Assembly: GCA_025354865.1 (NCBI GenBank)
Contig: JANXMB010000128.1
Location: forward strand, 1-64,000
Length of the DNA: 64,000 nucleotides
Source of the DNA: Acetobacteraceae bacterium
GTDB taxonomy: Bacteria > Pseudomonadota > Alphaproteobacteria > Acetobacterales > Acetobacteraceae
Direction of reading: 5' to 3'
The translations under genes were made by a program, and so were the position numbers. Of this stretch, positions 1 through 8,240 are shown piece by piece. How positions within the stretch are numbered: the stretch's first letter is position 1; the number at the start of each line of letters is the position of its first letter. The notes beneath the pieces were generated by a model. That model saw only the letters and a list, made by a program, of their open reading frames with translations, did not search any database and was not told the DNA's origin.

Positions 1-97
1 ACACCTGCTGCGCTTGACCCCGCCCGCTATCCCGACGATTTCTCCCCCCTTCCAAGCCGGGCTGGTCCGGTGCGGTCGGTCGGGACATCATCGCTAA
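1..97 (+). CDS. possible 3' end of an upstream gene
   Basis: One plus-strand frame (frame 2) is open from the window edge to a TAA at 95-97, which overlaps the preferred miaB start as TAATG. That is a common stop-start arrangement in operons and suggests an upstream gene ends here. About 31 codons are visible and show no recognisable motif. Another frame stops at 15-17 and the miaB frame itself is open to the edge, so the assignment is uncertain. Confidence 0.3.
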   Translation, partial: HLLRLTPPAIPTISPPFQAGLVRCGRSGHHR

Positions 98-1455
98 TGG
101 ACGCCGAGGCTCGGGACACCGCAACATCGCGCAAGCGCCTGCACGTCATCACCTGGGGTTGCCAGATGAACGTGTACGACTCCGGCCGCATGGCCGACGT
201 CCTCGCGCCGCTCGGCTACGAACCGGCGGCGTCGCCGGAAGGCGCCGACATGGTCATCCTGAATACCTGTCACATCCGCGACAAGGCGGCCGAGAAGGTA
301 TTCTCGGAACTCGGGCGCCTGCGCCGCATGAAGGAAGCGTCCGATGGGCGCATGATCCTGGCGGTTGCAGGTTGCGTCGCGCAGGCCGAGGGGGCGGAGA
401 TTCTGGCCCGCGCGCCGTTCGTGGACATCGTGCTGGGGCCGCAGACCTACCACAAACTGCCGGAAATGGTGGCGCGGGCAAGCCGAGCGGGCGGGGCCGT
501 GATCGAGACGGATTTCCCGGCGGAGGATAAGTTCGATCATCTGCCGGACGCCGCCGCGCCGCAGGGGATCGCGGCGTTTCTCACCATTCAAGAAGGCTGC
601 GACAAGTTTTGCAGCTTCTGCGTCGTTCCCTATACGCGCGGCGCCGAACAGTCGCGGTCGGCGGCTGCGGTGATCGCCGAAGCGCGGCGGCTGGTGGCGC
701 AGGGTTCGGTGGAAATCTCCCTGCTGGGGCAGAATGTCAACGCTTGGCACGGGACCGAGGGTTGGGGCCTCGGGCGGTTGTTGCGTGCGATGGCGGAGAT
801 CCCCGGGCTGAAGCGCCTGCGCTACACCACGTCGCACCCGCGCGACATGGACGACGAACTGTACGCCGCCCACCGCGATCTGCCGGCGCTGATGCCGTTC
901 CTGCATCTACCGGTGCAGTCGGGATCGGATCGCATTCTGGCGGCGATGAACCGCAAGCACACCGCCGACGAATTCCGCGCGATCGCCCGCAAGCTGCGCG
1001 AAGCCCGCCCCGATATGGCGCTGTCGTCCGACTTCATCGTCGGCCACCCCGGCGAGACCGAGGCCGATTTCGAGGCCACGATGCAACTGGTCCGCGATGT
1101 GACCTTCGCCATGGCCTACAGCTTCAAATACTCCCAGCGCCCCGGGACCCCGGCTGCGGGTGCGCCGATGCAGGTGCCAGAGGCCGAAAAGGACCGCCGT
1201 TTGCAGGCGTTGCAGGCGCTGTTACGGGACCAGCAGGCGGCGTTCAACCGATCCTGCGTCGGGCTCACGTTCCCGGTGCTGTTCACCGGCACCGGTCGCC
1301 ATCCCGGCCAGATCGCCGGACGCTCCCCCTATTTGCAGCCGGTTCATGTCGTCGGACCGGTCGATCTTATCGGTTCCGAAGTCCCGGTAACGATCGTGGC
1401 CGCCCATCCCAACTCGCTCGCAGGAACCATCAGCCAGGAGAGACGCAGCGCTTGA
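97..1455 (+). CDS. miaB: tRNA-2-methylthio-N6-dimethylallyladenosine synthase MiaB
   Basis: This radical-SAM methylthiotransferase adds the 2-methylthio group to i6A37 of tRNAs reading UNN codons. The N-terminal UPF0004 domain carries the three cluster cysteines Cys22 (WGCQMN), Cys58 (LNTC) and Cys93 (AGC). The radical-SAM motif CxxxCxxC is Cys168, Cys172, Cys175, and a TRAM-type region closes the protein. The length of 452 residues from ATG 97 is normal for the family. ATG 97 is preferred because it overlaps a possible upstream stop and has a GGGA about 11 bases before it; GTG 70 in the same frame would add nine residues. The stop overlaps the phoH start, so the two are translationally coupled. 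Confidence 0.95.
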   Translation: MDAEARDTATSRKRLHVITWGCQMNVYDSGRMADVLAPLGYEPAASPEGADMVILNTCHIRDKAAEKVFSELGRLRRMKEASDGRMILAVAGCVAQAEGAEILARAPFVDIVLGPQTYHKLPEMVARASRAGGAVIETDFPAEDKFDHLPDAAAPQGIAAFLTIQEGCDKFCSFCVVPYTRGAEQSRSAAAVIAEARRLVAQGSVEISLLGQNVNAWHGTEGWGLGRLLRAMAEIPGLKRLRYTTSHPRDMDDELYAAHRDLPALMPFLHLPVQSGSDRILAAMNRKHTADEFRAIARKLREARPDMALSSDFIVGHPGETEADFEATMQLVRDVTFAMAYSFKYSQRPGTPAAGAPMQVPEAEKDRRLQALQALLRDQQAAFNRSCVGLTFPVLFTGTGRHPGQIAGRSPYLQPVHVVGPVDLIGSEVPVTIVAAHPNSLAGTISQERRSA

Positions 1456-2513
1456 CCCTCGTATCCGCCCTCCCGACCTCTGGCCTCCCCGCCGCATCCG
1501 GCGGTAAGGCCATCACCCTCCAGTTCAACGACAACACCCTGCTGCCCTTGCTGCTCGGCGATCACGACCGGCATCTGGCGCGGATCGAGCAAGCGCTGGG
1601 GGTCCGGCTGTCGTGCCGAGGCAACCGCGTGGCGATCACCGGGGACGCCGATCGGGTGGATATGGCGCAGGGCATGTTGCAAGGCCTCTGGCGCAAGCTG
1701 GAACGCGGGGAAAGCGTCGGCCGGCCGGAGATCGAGGCCGCGATCAAACTCGCGGATTCCGAGATCGATCCCCGCCTGCCGCTGTCGGACATGCCGGCGA
1801 TCCGCACTCGGCGCGGCGCGGTCGGCCCCCGCAGCCCCGGCCAGTTCACCTACATGGAAGCGCTGGCAGCGCATGAGATGGTGTTTGGCGTCGGGCCGGC
1901 CGGAACCGGCAAGACCTACCTCGCGGTAGCGCAGGCGGTTGCCATGCTGCTGGCCGGCAAAGTCGATCGCATCGTCCTCTCCCGTCCCGCCGTCGAGGCC
2001 GGCGAGCGGCTCGGCTTCCTGCCGGGCGACCTAAAAGACAAGGTCGATCCCTATCTGCGGCCGCTCTACGACGCCTTGCACGATATGATGCCGAGCGATC
2101 AGGTCACCCGCCGCATCGCCACTGGGGAGATCGAGGTCGCGCCCCTGGCCTTCATGCGCGGTCGCACCCTGGCGCATTGCTATGCCATCCTGGATGAGGC
2201 GCAGAACACCACCGCCGCGCAGATGAAAATGTTTCTGACCCGGATGGGCGAAGGCACCCGGATGGTGATTACCGGCGATCTGTCGCAGGTCGATCTGCCG
2301 CCCGGCACGCCATCCGGCCTGCGCGACGCGTTGGATACCGTCGAAGGGGTGCAAGGTATCGGGGTTTGCCGCTTCACCGTACGCGATGTCGTGCGCCACC
2401 CCATGGTCGCCCGCATCGTGGAAGCGTATGAACAGCGCGCCGCCGCCGAGGGCGACACCAGACGGGAAGCCCGACGTATGAACGAGCAGAGACATGGATC
2501 CCGGGGACAGTAG
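1452..2513 (+). CDS. phoH: PhoH-like ATPase (YbeZ type)
   Basis: This is a P-loop ATPase of the PhoH/YbeZ family, which acts with YbeY in RNA metabolism. Walker A is residues 148-155 (GPAGTGKT) and Walker B is around 246-250 (ILDEA). The protein is 353 residues, normal for the family. The start is a TTG overlapping the miaB stop as TTGA, preceded by AGGAGA at 1436-1441 with about 10 bases of spacing. No ATG or GTG fits better, because the conserved N-terminal domain begins shortly after this codon. The open frame extends far upstream into miaB but there it only shadows that gene. The 3' end overlaps ybeY by 20 bases, consistent with the conserved phoH-ybeY-corC order. Confidence 0.93.
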   Translation: MTLVSALPTSGLPAASGGKAITLQFNDNTLLPLLLGDHDRHLARIEQALGVRLSCRGNRVAITGDADRVDMAQGMLQGLWRKLERGESVGRPEIEAAIKLADSEIDPRLPLSDMPAIRTRRGAVGPRSPGQFTYMEALAAHEMVFGVGPAGTGKTYLAVAQAVAMLLAGKVDRIVLSRPAVEAGERLGFLPGDLKDKVDPYLRPLYDALHDMMPSDQVTRRIATGEIEVAPLAFMRGRTLAHCYAILDEAQNTTAAQMKMFLTRMGEGTRMVITGDLSQVDLPPGTPSGLRDALDTVEGVQGIGVCRFTVRDVVRHPMVARIVEAYEQRAAAEGDTRREARRMNEQRHGSRGQ

Positions 2514-2952
2514 CGGCCCCGCGCAAGCGGGGAACGCCGACGTTGCGACCATAATCGTCGCCGATCCAGCATGGCGCCGATACGTGCCGCGCCTGGAGGC
2601 GACGGTTGCCCGCGCCGCGCGCGCAGCCGACACCGTCGGAACCATCGTCCTGGCGGACGATGCCGTGGTGCGCCGGTTGAACGCCTTGCACCGCCGCCGC
2701 AACAAACCGACCAACGTGCTGACCTACGAATATCCCGAACCGGAAATCGTTCTGGCCCTGGGTGTCGTTCGCCGCGAAGCCGCCGCTGCCGGGCGTTCGG
2801 TGGCCCGCCACCTCGCCCATTTGGTGGTGCACGGCTCGTTGCACCTGCAAGGGCTGGATCATCACCATCCCGGTGAGGCGCGGGCGATGGAAATGGCGGA
2901 ATCGCGCATTCTGCATACGATCGGCATGCCCAACCCCTGGCGCCGAGCATGA
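2494..2952 (+). CDS. ybeY: endoribonuclease YbeY (rRNA maturation factor)
   Basis: YbeY is a zinc-dependent single-strand RNase needed for 16S rRNA 3' maturation and ribosome quality control. The family metal motif is present as HGSLHLQGLDH, with His113, His117 and His123 as ligands. At 152 residues it is a normal length. It begins inside the 3' end of phoH and its stop overlaps the next start as ATGA, so the phoH-ybeY-corC segment is probably one polycistronic unit. In the family, YbeY and PhoH cooperate, which fits this order. Confidence 0.95.
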   Translation: MDPGDSSGPAQAGNADVATIIVADPAWRRYVPRLEATVARAARAADTVGTIVLADDAVVRRLNALHRRRNKPTNVLTYEYPEPEIVLALGVVRREAAAAGRSVARHLAHLVVHGSLHLQGLDHHHPGEARAMEMAESRILHTIGMPNPWRRA

Positions 2953-3812
2953 GCGGTTCGTTACTGACCCGCTTGCGGGTGCTACTGGGTGGGCGGCAAC
3001 CCGAACACTCATTGCGCGAATCGATCGCCGAACTGGTGCAAGAAGCCGCCGATGCGCAGCAGGGGCCGGGGGAAATTCCGGAACTGGATCGGCACGAACG
3101 GGCGCTGATCGCCAACGTCCTGCGCCTGCGCGAAACCACCGCCGACGATGTGATGGTGCCCCGAGCGGATATCGTTGCGATGCGCGCGGATGTGACGCTG
3201 GAACAGGCGATCGAGCTGATCCGCGACGACGGCCATTCCCGCTTGCCGGTGTTTCGGGAGCAGTTGGACGATGTCATCGGCATGATTCACGTCAAGGACG
3301 TGTTCGCCTATGTCGGCAAGCCGGAAACGTTCACGCTGGAATCCATCCTCCGCAAGCCGCTGATGATCGCGCCGCAGATGCCGGTGTTGGACCTGTTGTT
3401 GCAGATGCGCCAGCAGCGCATGCACATGGCGCTGGTGGTGGACGAATATGGCGGCATCGACGGGCTGGTCACCATCGAAGACCTGGTCGAAACGATTACC
3501 GGCGATATCTCCGACGAACACGACGACCCCGCCGCCCCGATGGTCACCGAGCGGCCGGACGGTTCGCTGGATATCGATGCGCGGCTGCCGGTGGAGGAGT
3601 TCGAGCTGAAAATGGGCCCGGTGCTGACCGAGGACGAGCGCGACGCCGACATCGATACGGTCGGCGGGCTGGTGTTCACCCTCGCCGGTCGGGTGCCGAC
3701 GCGCGGGGAGCTGGTCGGCCATCCCTCGGGCATCGAATTCCGCATCCTGGACGCCGATCCGCGCAAGATCCGCCGATTGCGGGTGCGCCGGATGGAGGCG
3801 ATCGAGGGGTAG
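2949..3812 (+). CDS. corC: CorC/HlyC-family CBS-domain protein
   Basis: The 287-residue protein has a CBS-domain pair (about residues 67-190; note DVMVPRADI just before, and GLVTIEDLVE at the end) followed by a CorC_HlyC C-terminal domain (about 205-282). It lacks the N-terminal membrane DUF21 domain, so it is the soluble CorC type. Such proteins are linked to Mg2+/Co2+ efflux and are often called hemolysin C, although haemolytic function is not implied. It overlaps ybeY by four bases (ATGA). In many alphaproteobacteria lnt follows; here a palindromic repeat and an unrelated dehydrogenase follow instead. Confidence 0.9.
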   Translation: MSGSLLTRLRVLLGGRQPEHSLRESIAELVQEAADAQQGPGEIPELDRHERALIANVLRLRETTADDVMVPRADIVAMRADVTLEQAIELIRDDGHSRLPVFREQLDDVIGMIHVKDVFAYVGKPETFTLESILRKPLMIAPQMPVLDLLLQMRQQRMHMALVVDEYGGIDGLVTIEDLVETITGDISDEHDDPAAPMVTERPDGSLDIDARLPVEEFELKMGPVLTEDERDADIDTVGGLVFTLAGRVPTRGELVGHPSGIEFRILDADPRKIRRLRVRRMEAIEG

Positions 3813-3867
3813 AGCATTGCGGCCGAACCGTGCGAGCATGGGGCAACGGCGCGGCGGATTGCGCCGA

Positions 3868-3965
3868 TTAGACCGCGATGCGTTCGATCGCGTCTCGCGG
3901 TATAACTCTTTGTTTGGTCGCGCGATTCAGACCTCCGGTGATTCCACCTTCGGTCATCGCGCTCT
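3868..3965. repeat. composite palindromic repeat, copy 1 (hairpins A and B)
   Basis: Two consecutive palindromes lie downstream of corC. Hairpin A has 11-base arms 3868-3878 and 3895-3905 with one mismatch (TTAGACCGCGA / TCGCGGTATAA). A spacer containing CTTTGTTTG follows. Hairpin B spans 3920-3962, with outer arms GCGCGAT/ATCGCGC and inner GACC/GGTC and GGTG/CACC pairs. The same A-spacer-B architecture recurs at 18961-19077, and hairpin B alone recurs inverted at 4818-4860. It resembles REP-type dispersed palindromes and may also act as a transcript 3' stabiliser or terminator. Confidence 0.75.
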
Positions 3966-3982
3966 AGCAGAAGGACGCGAGT

Positions 3983-4807
3983 ATGCCCAACGAACGAAAA
4001 ACCGCCATCGTCACCGGGGCCGCCAGCGGCATCGGGCGCGCCATGGCGATGGGATTGGCGACGGCCGGAATCGATGTCGTCGCGGTGGATCGCGCGGCGG
4101 GGGCGCTGGCGGATGCGGCGGCCTCGGCACAGGGGTTGCCGGGCCGGTTCATCGCCCATCCGGCCGATCTGTCGCAGGCCGACTCGTTCGATGGCATCGT
4201 GCAGGCGGCTTTGGCGCTGTCCGGCCGGATCGACATCCTGGTGAACAATGCCGGGATCGGGCAGGCGTCGATCAAGGCGGATCAGCGGCGCAATCCGATC
4301 CGGTTCTGGGAGATCGAGCCGGAGCAATGGTCCCGCTTCCTCGCGGTCAATGCCACCGCGCCGATCATGATGGCTCGGGCCGTGGTGCCACATATGTTGA
4401 AGGCCGGGCGCGGGCGGGTGATCGCGGTGACGACCAGCCTGGGGACGATGGTGCGGGAGGGTTACCTGCTCTACGGGTCGAGCAAAGCGGCGGCGGAGTC
4501 GGCGATGGCCGTGCTGTCTGCCGATTTGAAAGGGACCGGGGTGACCGCCAACGTGCTGGTGCCCGGCGGCGTGACCAACACCGGTTTGGTGGGCGACGAA
4601 GCGGGCGATCGCGAGCGCATGCTGCAACCGGAGATCATGGTGCCGCCGCTGCTATGGCTGGTCTCGGACGCCGCCGCTGCGGTCAATGGACGCCGGTTCA
4701 TCGCCGCCGACTGGGACACGGCGCTGCCGGCCGACCGCGCGGCGGAACAAGCCGGCGCGCCGATCGCGTGGCTCGGGATTGCGCGTATGCCGATCGAGCC
4801 GACCTAA
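3983..4807 (+). CDS. short-chain dehydrogenase/reductase
   Basis: A classical SDR of 274 residues. The cofactor motif TGAASGIG is at residues 11-18, NNAG at 88-91, the catalytic Ser at about 152, and YxxxK as Tyr164/Lys168. These predict an NAD(P)-dependent oxidoreductase with a Rossmann fold; the substrate cannot be read from sequence. It stands alone between palindromic repeats, with hairpin B immediately upstream and an inverted hairpin B immediately downstream. It is therefore not obviously part of the corC operon, although it points the same way. Confidence 0.88.
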   Translation: MPNERKTAIVTGAASGIGRAMAMGLATAGIDVVAVDRAAGALADAAASAQGLPGRFIAHPADLSQADSFDGIVQAALALSGRIDILVNNAGIGQASIKADQRRNPIRFWEIEPEQWSRFLAVNATAPIMMARAVVPHMLKAGRGRVIAVTTSLGTMVREGYLLYGSSKAAAESAMAVLSADLKGTGVTANVLVPGGVTNTGLVGDEAGDRERMLQPEIMVPPLLWLVSDAAAAVNGRRFIAADWDTALPADRAAEQAGAPIAWLGIARMPIEPT

Positions 4808-4817
4808 CGGGCGTCAG
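4800..4817. repeat. 18-bp direct repeat, left copy
   Basis: The sequence CGACCTAACGGGCGTCAG occurs here and again, identically, at 4861-4878. The two copies bracket the 43-bp palindromic element 4818-4860. This copy contains the TAA stop of the dehydrogenase. The arrangement looks like a target-site duplication around an inserted palindromic element. Confidence 0.85.
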
Positions 4818-4860
4818 AGCGCGATGACCGACGGTGGAATCATCGGAGGTCTGAATCGCG
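4818..4860. repeat. hairpin-B palindromic element, inverted copy
   Basis: Reverse complement of hairpin B at 3918-3965 with two mismatches in the shared core. Outer arms are GCGCGAT and ATCGCGC. The inner GGTG/CACC pair is degraded by one of the substitutions. It lies between convergent genes (dehydrogenase and ampG-like) and is bracketed by an exact 18-bp direct repeat. Confidence 0.8.
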
Positions 4861-4878
4861 CGACCTAACGGGCGTCAG
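4861..4878. repeat. 18-bp direct repeat, right copy
   Basis: Exact second copy of CGACCTAACGGGCGTCAG. On the minus strand it supplies the last codons and TAG stop of the AmpG-like gene, so the duplicated 18-mer now serves the 3' ends of two convergent genes. Confidence 0.85.
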
Positions 4879-6103
4879 CCGGCGGATGGCGGCGCAGCAG
4901 ATACAGCATCAGCGCCATCGCCGGCAGCGCCCCGAACAGGCACAGGATGTAGAAATTCGCCCACCCGACCGAAGCGGCGGCGACGCCGGACAGGCCGCCG
5001 AGGGTATGGATGGCGAAGGCCGGGACGGATGACAGCAACGCGTATTGTGTTGCGGTGAATTGGCGGGAACACAGCCCGGACAGATAGGTCAGGAACGCGG
5101 CATCGGCGAGGCCCTGGGCGAAGGCCTCGGTCGCGACGGTGGCGAACAGCACGCCATGCGCGCCGGGGGCGTAGGCCAGCACGACATACATCGCCATTGC
5201 CACCGTCTGCGCCCATCCGGTGATCAATAACGCTCGACCGACGCCGATCCTCGCGACGAGCCAGCCGCCGAGGGTAATGCCGGCCAGGGTGGCGACCAGG
5301 GAAAACGGGCCGATGGCGGCGATGGCGCTCCGATCGAAGCCGAGGGAGCGGTAGAATGGCGCCGTCATGATGCCGGCCATCGCCTCCCCCAATTTGAACA
5401 GGGCGACGAAGGCGAGGATGGCGATGGCGCCGGGTCGGGTCAGGAACTCCCACAGCGGGTCGATCGTCGCTTCCCGCAATTGCGTGGCGAAGCCGGCGAT
5501 CCGGTTCGGTGCGATCGGGCCGGCCACCGGTTCGGGCGCGAGCAACGTGACTGCAAACCCGATCGTCAGCAGGGCGGCGACGCCGAGCAGCGCGGTGTGC
5601 CAGCCGAGGATTCCGGCGAGTTGGATGACGCCGGAGGTCGCGATCAGCAGCGCCACCCGGTAGCCCCAGACATAGGCGGCCAGGGCGGCGCCTTGTTGGC
5701 GTTGGGAGAAAAGCTCGATCCGCCAGGCATCGACGACGATATCCTGACTGGCGGAGAAGAACGCCACGGCGGCGGCGGCGGCGATCGATCGGGCCGGCGT
5801 GTGAATCGGATCCGAGAGCGCCAGCAGCACGGCGGCGATCGCCAGCCCGGGTTGCACGATCGCGAGCCAGCCGCGCCGCCGGCCGAGGCGATGGAACCAG
5901 CCGGGCGGCATGCGGTCGAGGATGGGGGACCAGAGGAATTTCAGCGAATACGCGAGGCCGATGTTAGCGGTCAGGCCGATCGTGGCCAGCGAGACTCCGC
6001 CCTCGGACAGCCAAAGCCGGAAGGTGAAGCCCGAAAGCGGCAATGGCAGCCCGGCGGCAAAGCCGTAAGCTGCCATGAACCAGAGGCGCCGATCCTTCGC
6101 CAT
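4865..6103 (-). CDS. ampG: AmpG-like MFS muropeptide permease
   Basis: A 412-residue integral membrane protein with about 12 hydrophobic segments and an MFS layout. Features typical of the AmpG family are the N-terminal GLPLPLSG stretch, KFLWSPILDR in the first cytoplasmic loop and SASQDIVVDAWRIEL around the fourth to fifth helices. AmpG imports anhydromuropeptides from the periplasm for cell-wall recycling; narrower substrate choice cannot be judged. Its start abuts the stop of the upstream acetyltransferase with no gap, so both are probably cotranscribed on the minus strand. Confidence 0.85.
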   Translation of the reverse strand: MAKDRRLWFMAAYGFAAGLPLPLSGFTFRLWLSEGGVSLATIGLTANIGLAYSLKFLWSPILDRMPPGWFHRLGRRRGWLAIVQPGLAIAAVLLALSDPIHTPARSIAAAAAVAFFSASQDIVVDAWRIELFSQRQQGAALAAYVWGYRVALLIATSGVIQLAGILGWHTALLGVAALLTIGFAVTLLAPEPVAGPIAPNRIAGFATQLREATIDPLWEFLTRPGAIAILAFVALFKLGEAMAGIMTAPFYRSLGFDRSAIAAIGPFSLVATLAGITLGGWLVARIGVGRALLITGWAQTVAMAMYVVLAYAPGAHGVLFATVATEAFAQGLADAAFLTYLSGLCSRQFTATQYALLSSVPAFAIHTLGGLSGVAAASVGWANFYILCLFGALPAMALMLYLLRRHPPADAR

Positions 6104-6622
6104 TCAATCCGGCAGGTTCGCGTCGCCGCGGCCCAGCGCCCGTTGCATGGAAACGACATCGACCCAGCGGCCGAATTTGACCCCGACGCCGCGCAGCGTG
6201 CCGACCATGTGGAAGCCCAGGCTGGCATGCACCCCGATGGACCCGACATTGTCGGAGTCGCCGATCACCGCGATCATCTGGCGCATGCCGCGCGCGGTTG
6301 CGTGCTCGATCAAGGCTGCCACCAGCGCTTTGCCGACCCCCTGCCCGCGCACGTCGTCGCGCACGTAGATGCTGTCCTCGACGCAGTAGCGGTAGGCGGA
6401 ACGCTCGCGGAATTGGGTGTAATAGGCGTAGCCGAGGATGCCGGTGGCGTCGGCGGCGACCAACCAGCTCCACCCGTGATCGACGACTTTGCGGAATTTA
6501 TCGGCCATGTCCTCGACCGAGGGCGGTTCCTCGTCGAAGGTGCCGGTGCCGTTCAATACGTGGTGCGCATAGATCGCCTGCATCGCCGGCACGTCGGCGT
6601 CGGTGGCGTTGCGAATGTCCAT
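6104..6622 (-). CDS. GNAT N-acetyltransferase (phosphinothricin acetyltransferase-like)
   Basis: The 172-residue protein has the GNAT acetyl-CoA motif RGQGVG at residues 92-97 and a conserved HASLGFHMVGTLRGVG segment near the C terminus, both typical of the Pat/YncA (MnaT) subgroup. These enzymes acetylate the amino group of phosphinothricin, methionine derivatives or related amino acids; the substrate here is unproven. The stop codon is directly followed by the AmpG-like start. The upstream amidase ends about 45 bases before, so amidase, acetyltransferase and permease may form one minus-strand unit. Confidence 0.88.
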   Translation of the reverse strand: MDIRNATDADVPAMQAIYAHHVLNGTGTFDEEPPSVEDMADKFRKVVDHGWSWLVAADATGILGYAYYTQFRERSAYRYCVEDSIYVRDDVRGQGVGKALVAALIEHATARGMRQMIAVIGDSDNVGSIGVHASLGFHMVGTLRGVGVKFGRWVDVVSMQRALGRGDANLPD

Positions 6623-6667
6623 CGTCGATTCCCCCGCTATCCCTGCCGCAGCTTTGCCGGGTCGGGA

Positions 6668-7858
6668 TCAGACGGGCAACCCCAGGATGGCCGCCGCGTC
6701 GCAGGCCAGTGCCAGCAGCGCCCGATCCTGGCCCTGCCCGGCCACGAGCGACAGGCCGATCGGCGCGCCGTTCACCGTGGCGACCGGCAGGGTCACCTCC
6801 GGCAGGCCGCAGAATCCGGCGATGGCGGTGATGCCCATCGTGGCTTGGCGCACGGCGTCCTGTTCCTGCAGGCCGGCGGTGGTCAGCGGCGCCGGGCATG
6901 GGCTGGTCGGGTAGACCAGCACCGCCCCGCCCGCCAGGATCGGCCGAATGCGCGCTTGCAGCATCCGGCGGAAGCCGCGCCCGGCCGCCGCGACCGAGGG
7001 ATCGGTGGCTTTCGCCGCTGCGAAACGTTCTGCGACGCCGGGGCCGAATGCGGGTCCGGTCGTCTCCACCCATGCACCGAGGGCGGCCCAGGCTTCCTCC
7101 GCCTGCACGACCCGAAAATGCTGATACAAATTCGCCAAACCCTCCGGCACCAAGCGTATCCCCACCGCTCGGCCCCGCAGTTGCTCCAGCTTTTCCAGCG
7201 CCGGTCGCAGGGTGTCGGCGACCTCTGGCTGGGCGGCGATCCAGGCTTCTTCCACCCGCAGCAGCGGGCCGTCCGCGCCTTGGCGATTGGCCGGCAGCAG
7301 CACGTCGCCGATCCCCGCGAGCAGGGCGGCCGAGCGGGTGAACCAGCCCGGCGTGTCGAGGCTGGGTGCCAGGGGGCAGGCGCCGGCAAGGCTTATCGCC
7401 CCGGCGCTGGGGCGAATGCCGAACAGGCCGCAATAGCTGGCGGGGATGCGCACCGAGCCGCCGGTATCCGAGCCCAGCGCGAAATCGACGAGTTCGGCGG
7501 CGACGGCGGCGGCGGACCCGCAGCTCGATCCGCCGGGGAATCGATCCGGTGCGGCGGGGTTGATCGGCGTGCCGTACCAGACGTTTTCGCCGGTCAGCCC
7601 GTAGGCCAGCTCGACGGTTTTGGTCTTGCCCACCATTTGTGCGCCGGCTTGCAGCAGGGACAGCACCACCGGGGCGGTGGCGGACGCGGGCGGATGGGTG
7701 CGGGCCCAGTCGGGATTGCCGTAGGTGGTGACCGCCCCGGCGACGTCGAACAAGTCCTTGACCGCGAATGTCAACCCCGACAGCCGTCCGGAGGCGAGCG
7801 GGGCATGCGCGAAACGGGGGCCGGGCATGAAAGCGCCCACGGGGTCGGTGCAATCCAT
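6668..7858 (-). CDS. amidase signature family hydrolase
   Basis: This 396-residue enzyme carries the amidase-signature Ser-cisSer-Lys triad: Lys34 (AVKDLFD), a Ser at about 111 (PGGSSCGSAAAVA) and Ser135 (SDTGGSVRIPAS). It hydrolyses a C-N amide bond; the substrate is unknown. ATG 7858 is chosen because AAGGA lies 10 bases upstream and homology begins just after it. The frame stays open further upstream through a tandem repeat that would encode PPDRM units, which looks non-native. At 396 residues it is shorter than GatA (about 480). Confidence 0.85.
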   Translation of the reverse strand: MDCTDPVGAFMPGPRFAHAPLASGRLSGLTFAVKDLFDVAGAVTTYGNPDWARTHPPASATAPVVLSLLQAGAQMVGKTKTVELAYGLTGENVWYGTPINPAAPDRFPGGSSCGSAAAVAAELVDFALGSDTGGSVRIPASYCGLFGIRPSAGAISLAGACPLAPSLDTPGWFTRSAALLAGIGDVLLPANRQGADGPLLRVEEAWIAAQPEVADTLRPALEKLEQLRGRAVGIRLVPEGLANLYQHFRVVQAEEAWAALGAWVETTGPAFGPGVAERFAAAKATDPSVAAAGRGFRRMLQARIRPILAGGAVLVYPTSPCPAPLTTAGLQEQDAVRQATMGITAIAGFCGLPEVTLPVATVNGAPIGLSLVAGQGQDRALLALACDAAAILGLPV

Positions 7859-8240
7859 GGCGGCGGCATCCTTGGGTAGGCGGTCTGGGGGCATACGGTC
7901 TGGGGGCATACGGTCTGGGGGTATGCGGTGTGGCGATCGGGCGGCTCGGCGTCCATAAAGCCGGCCTGTTGGAGGCTGATCAAGCCGTCGTGCAACACAA
8001 TGGCGCGATCGTCCACATCGAAAACGATACCGCGTATAAATTTCTGGTCGCCGTTTCGCCCGCGCCCATAGTTGTGATGCGTTCGCGCAATCGCGCGGTG
8101 GCCAAAGCACCCCCGGAACCGATATTATGGTTGTGGTCGTGCCGTCGGTGTCCCATGTGGGGGGCCGGCAGTCCGGCGTTGCGGCATATAAATAGGGGTG
8201 GATCGTCTGTTGTCAGGTTTGCCTTTTGAAGGGTTCGCTC
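7859..8240. other. intergenic region between divergent amidase and type I exporter
   Basis: About 380 bases without a supported gene. It contains the 15-bp tandem repeat at 7881-7925 and a TATAAA-like box at 8187-8192 upstream of the exporter, with no convincing -35 partner. Being between divergent genes it must contain promoters for both directions. Open frames of up to 99 codons exist but show no family resemblance and no ribosome site. Confidence 0.6.
7881..7925. repeat. 15-bp tandem repeat, three units
   Basis: The unit CGGTCTGGGGGCATA occurs at 7881-7895 and 7896-7910, with a diverged third unit at 7911-7925. It lies about 23 bases upstream of the preferred amidase start. The period is a multiple of three, so copy-number change would not shift the frame that runs through it on the minus strand. 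Confidence 0.85.

Noticed and set aside
3920..4860. Dehydrogenase gene as cargo of a small transposon bounded by inverted hairpin-B copies
   Set aside because: Hairpin B is itself nearly palindromic and occurs elsewhere without the gene, and the 18-bp duplication brackets only the right copy.
5480..7879. 799-codon plus-strand frame opposite the permease, acetyltransferase and amidase
   Set aside because: Gly/Arg/Gln-rich shadow of three well-supported minus-strand genes; high-GC artefact.
7930..8229. 99-codon plus-strand frame upstream of the type I exporter
   Set aside because: No resemblance to any family, no ribosome site, and it crosses the probable promoter region.
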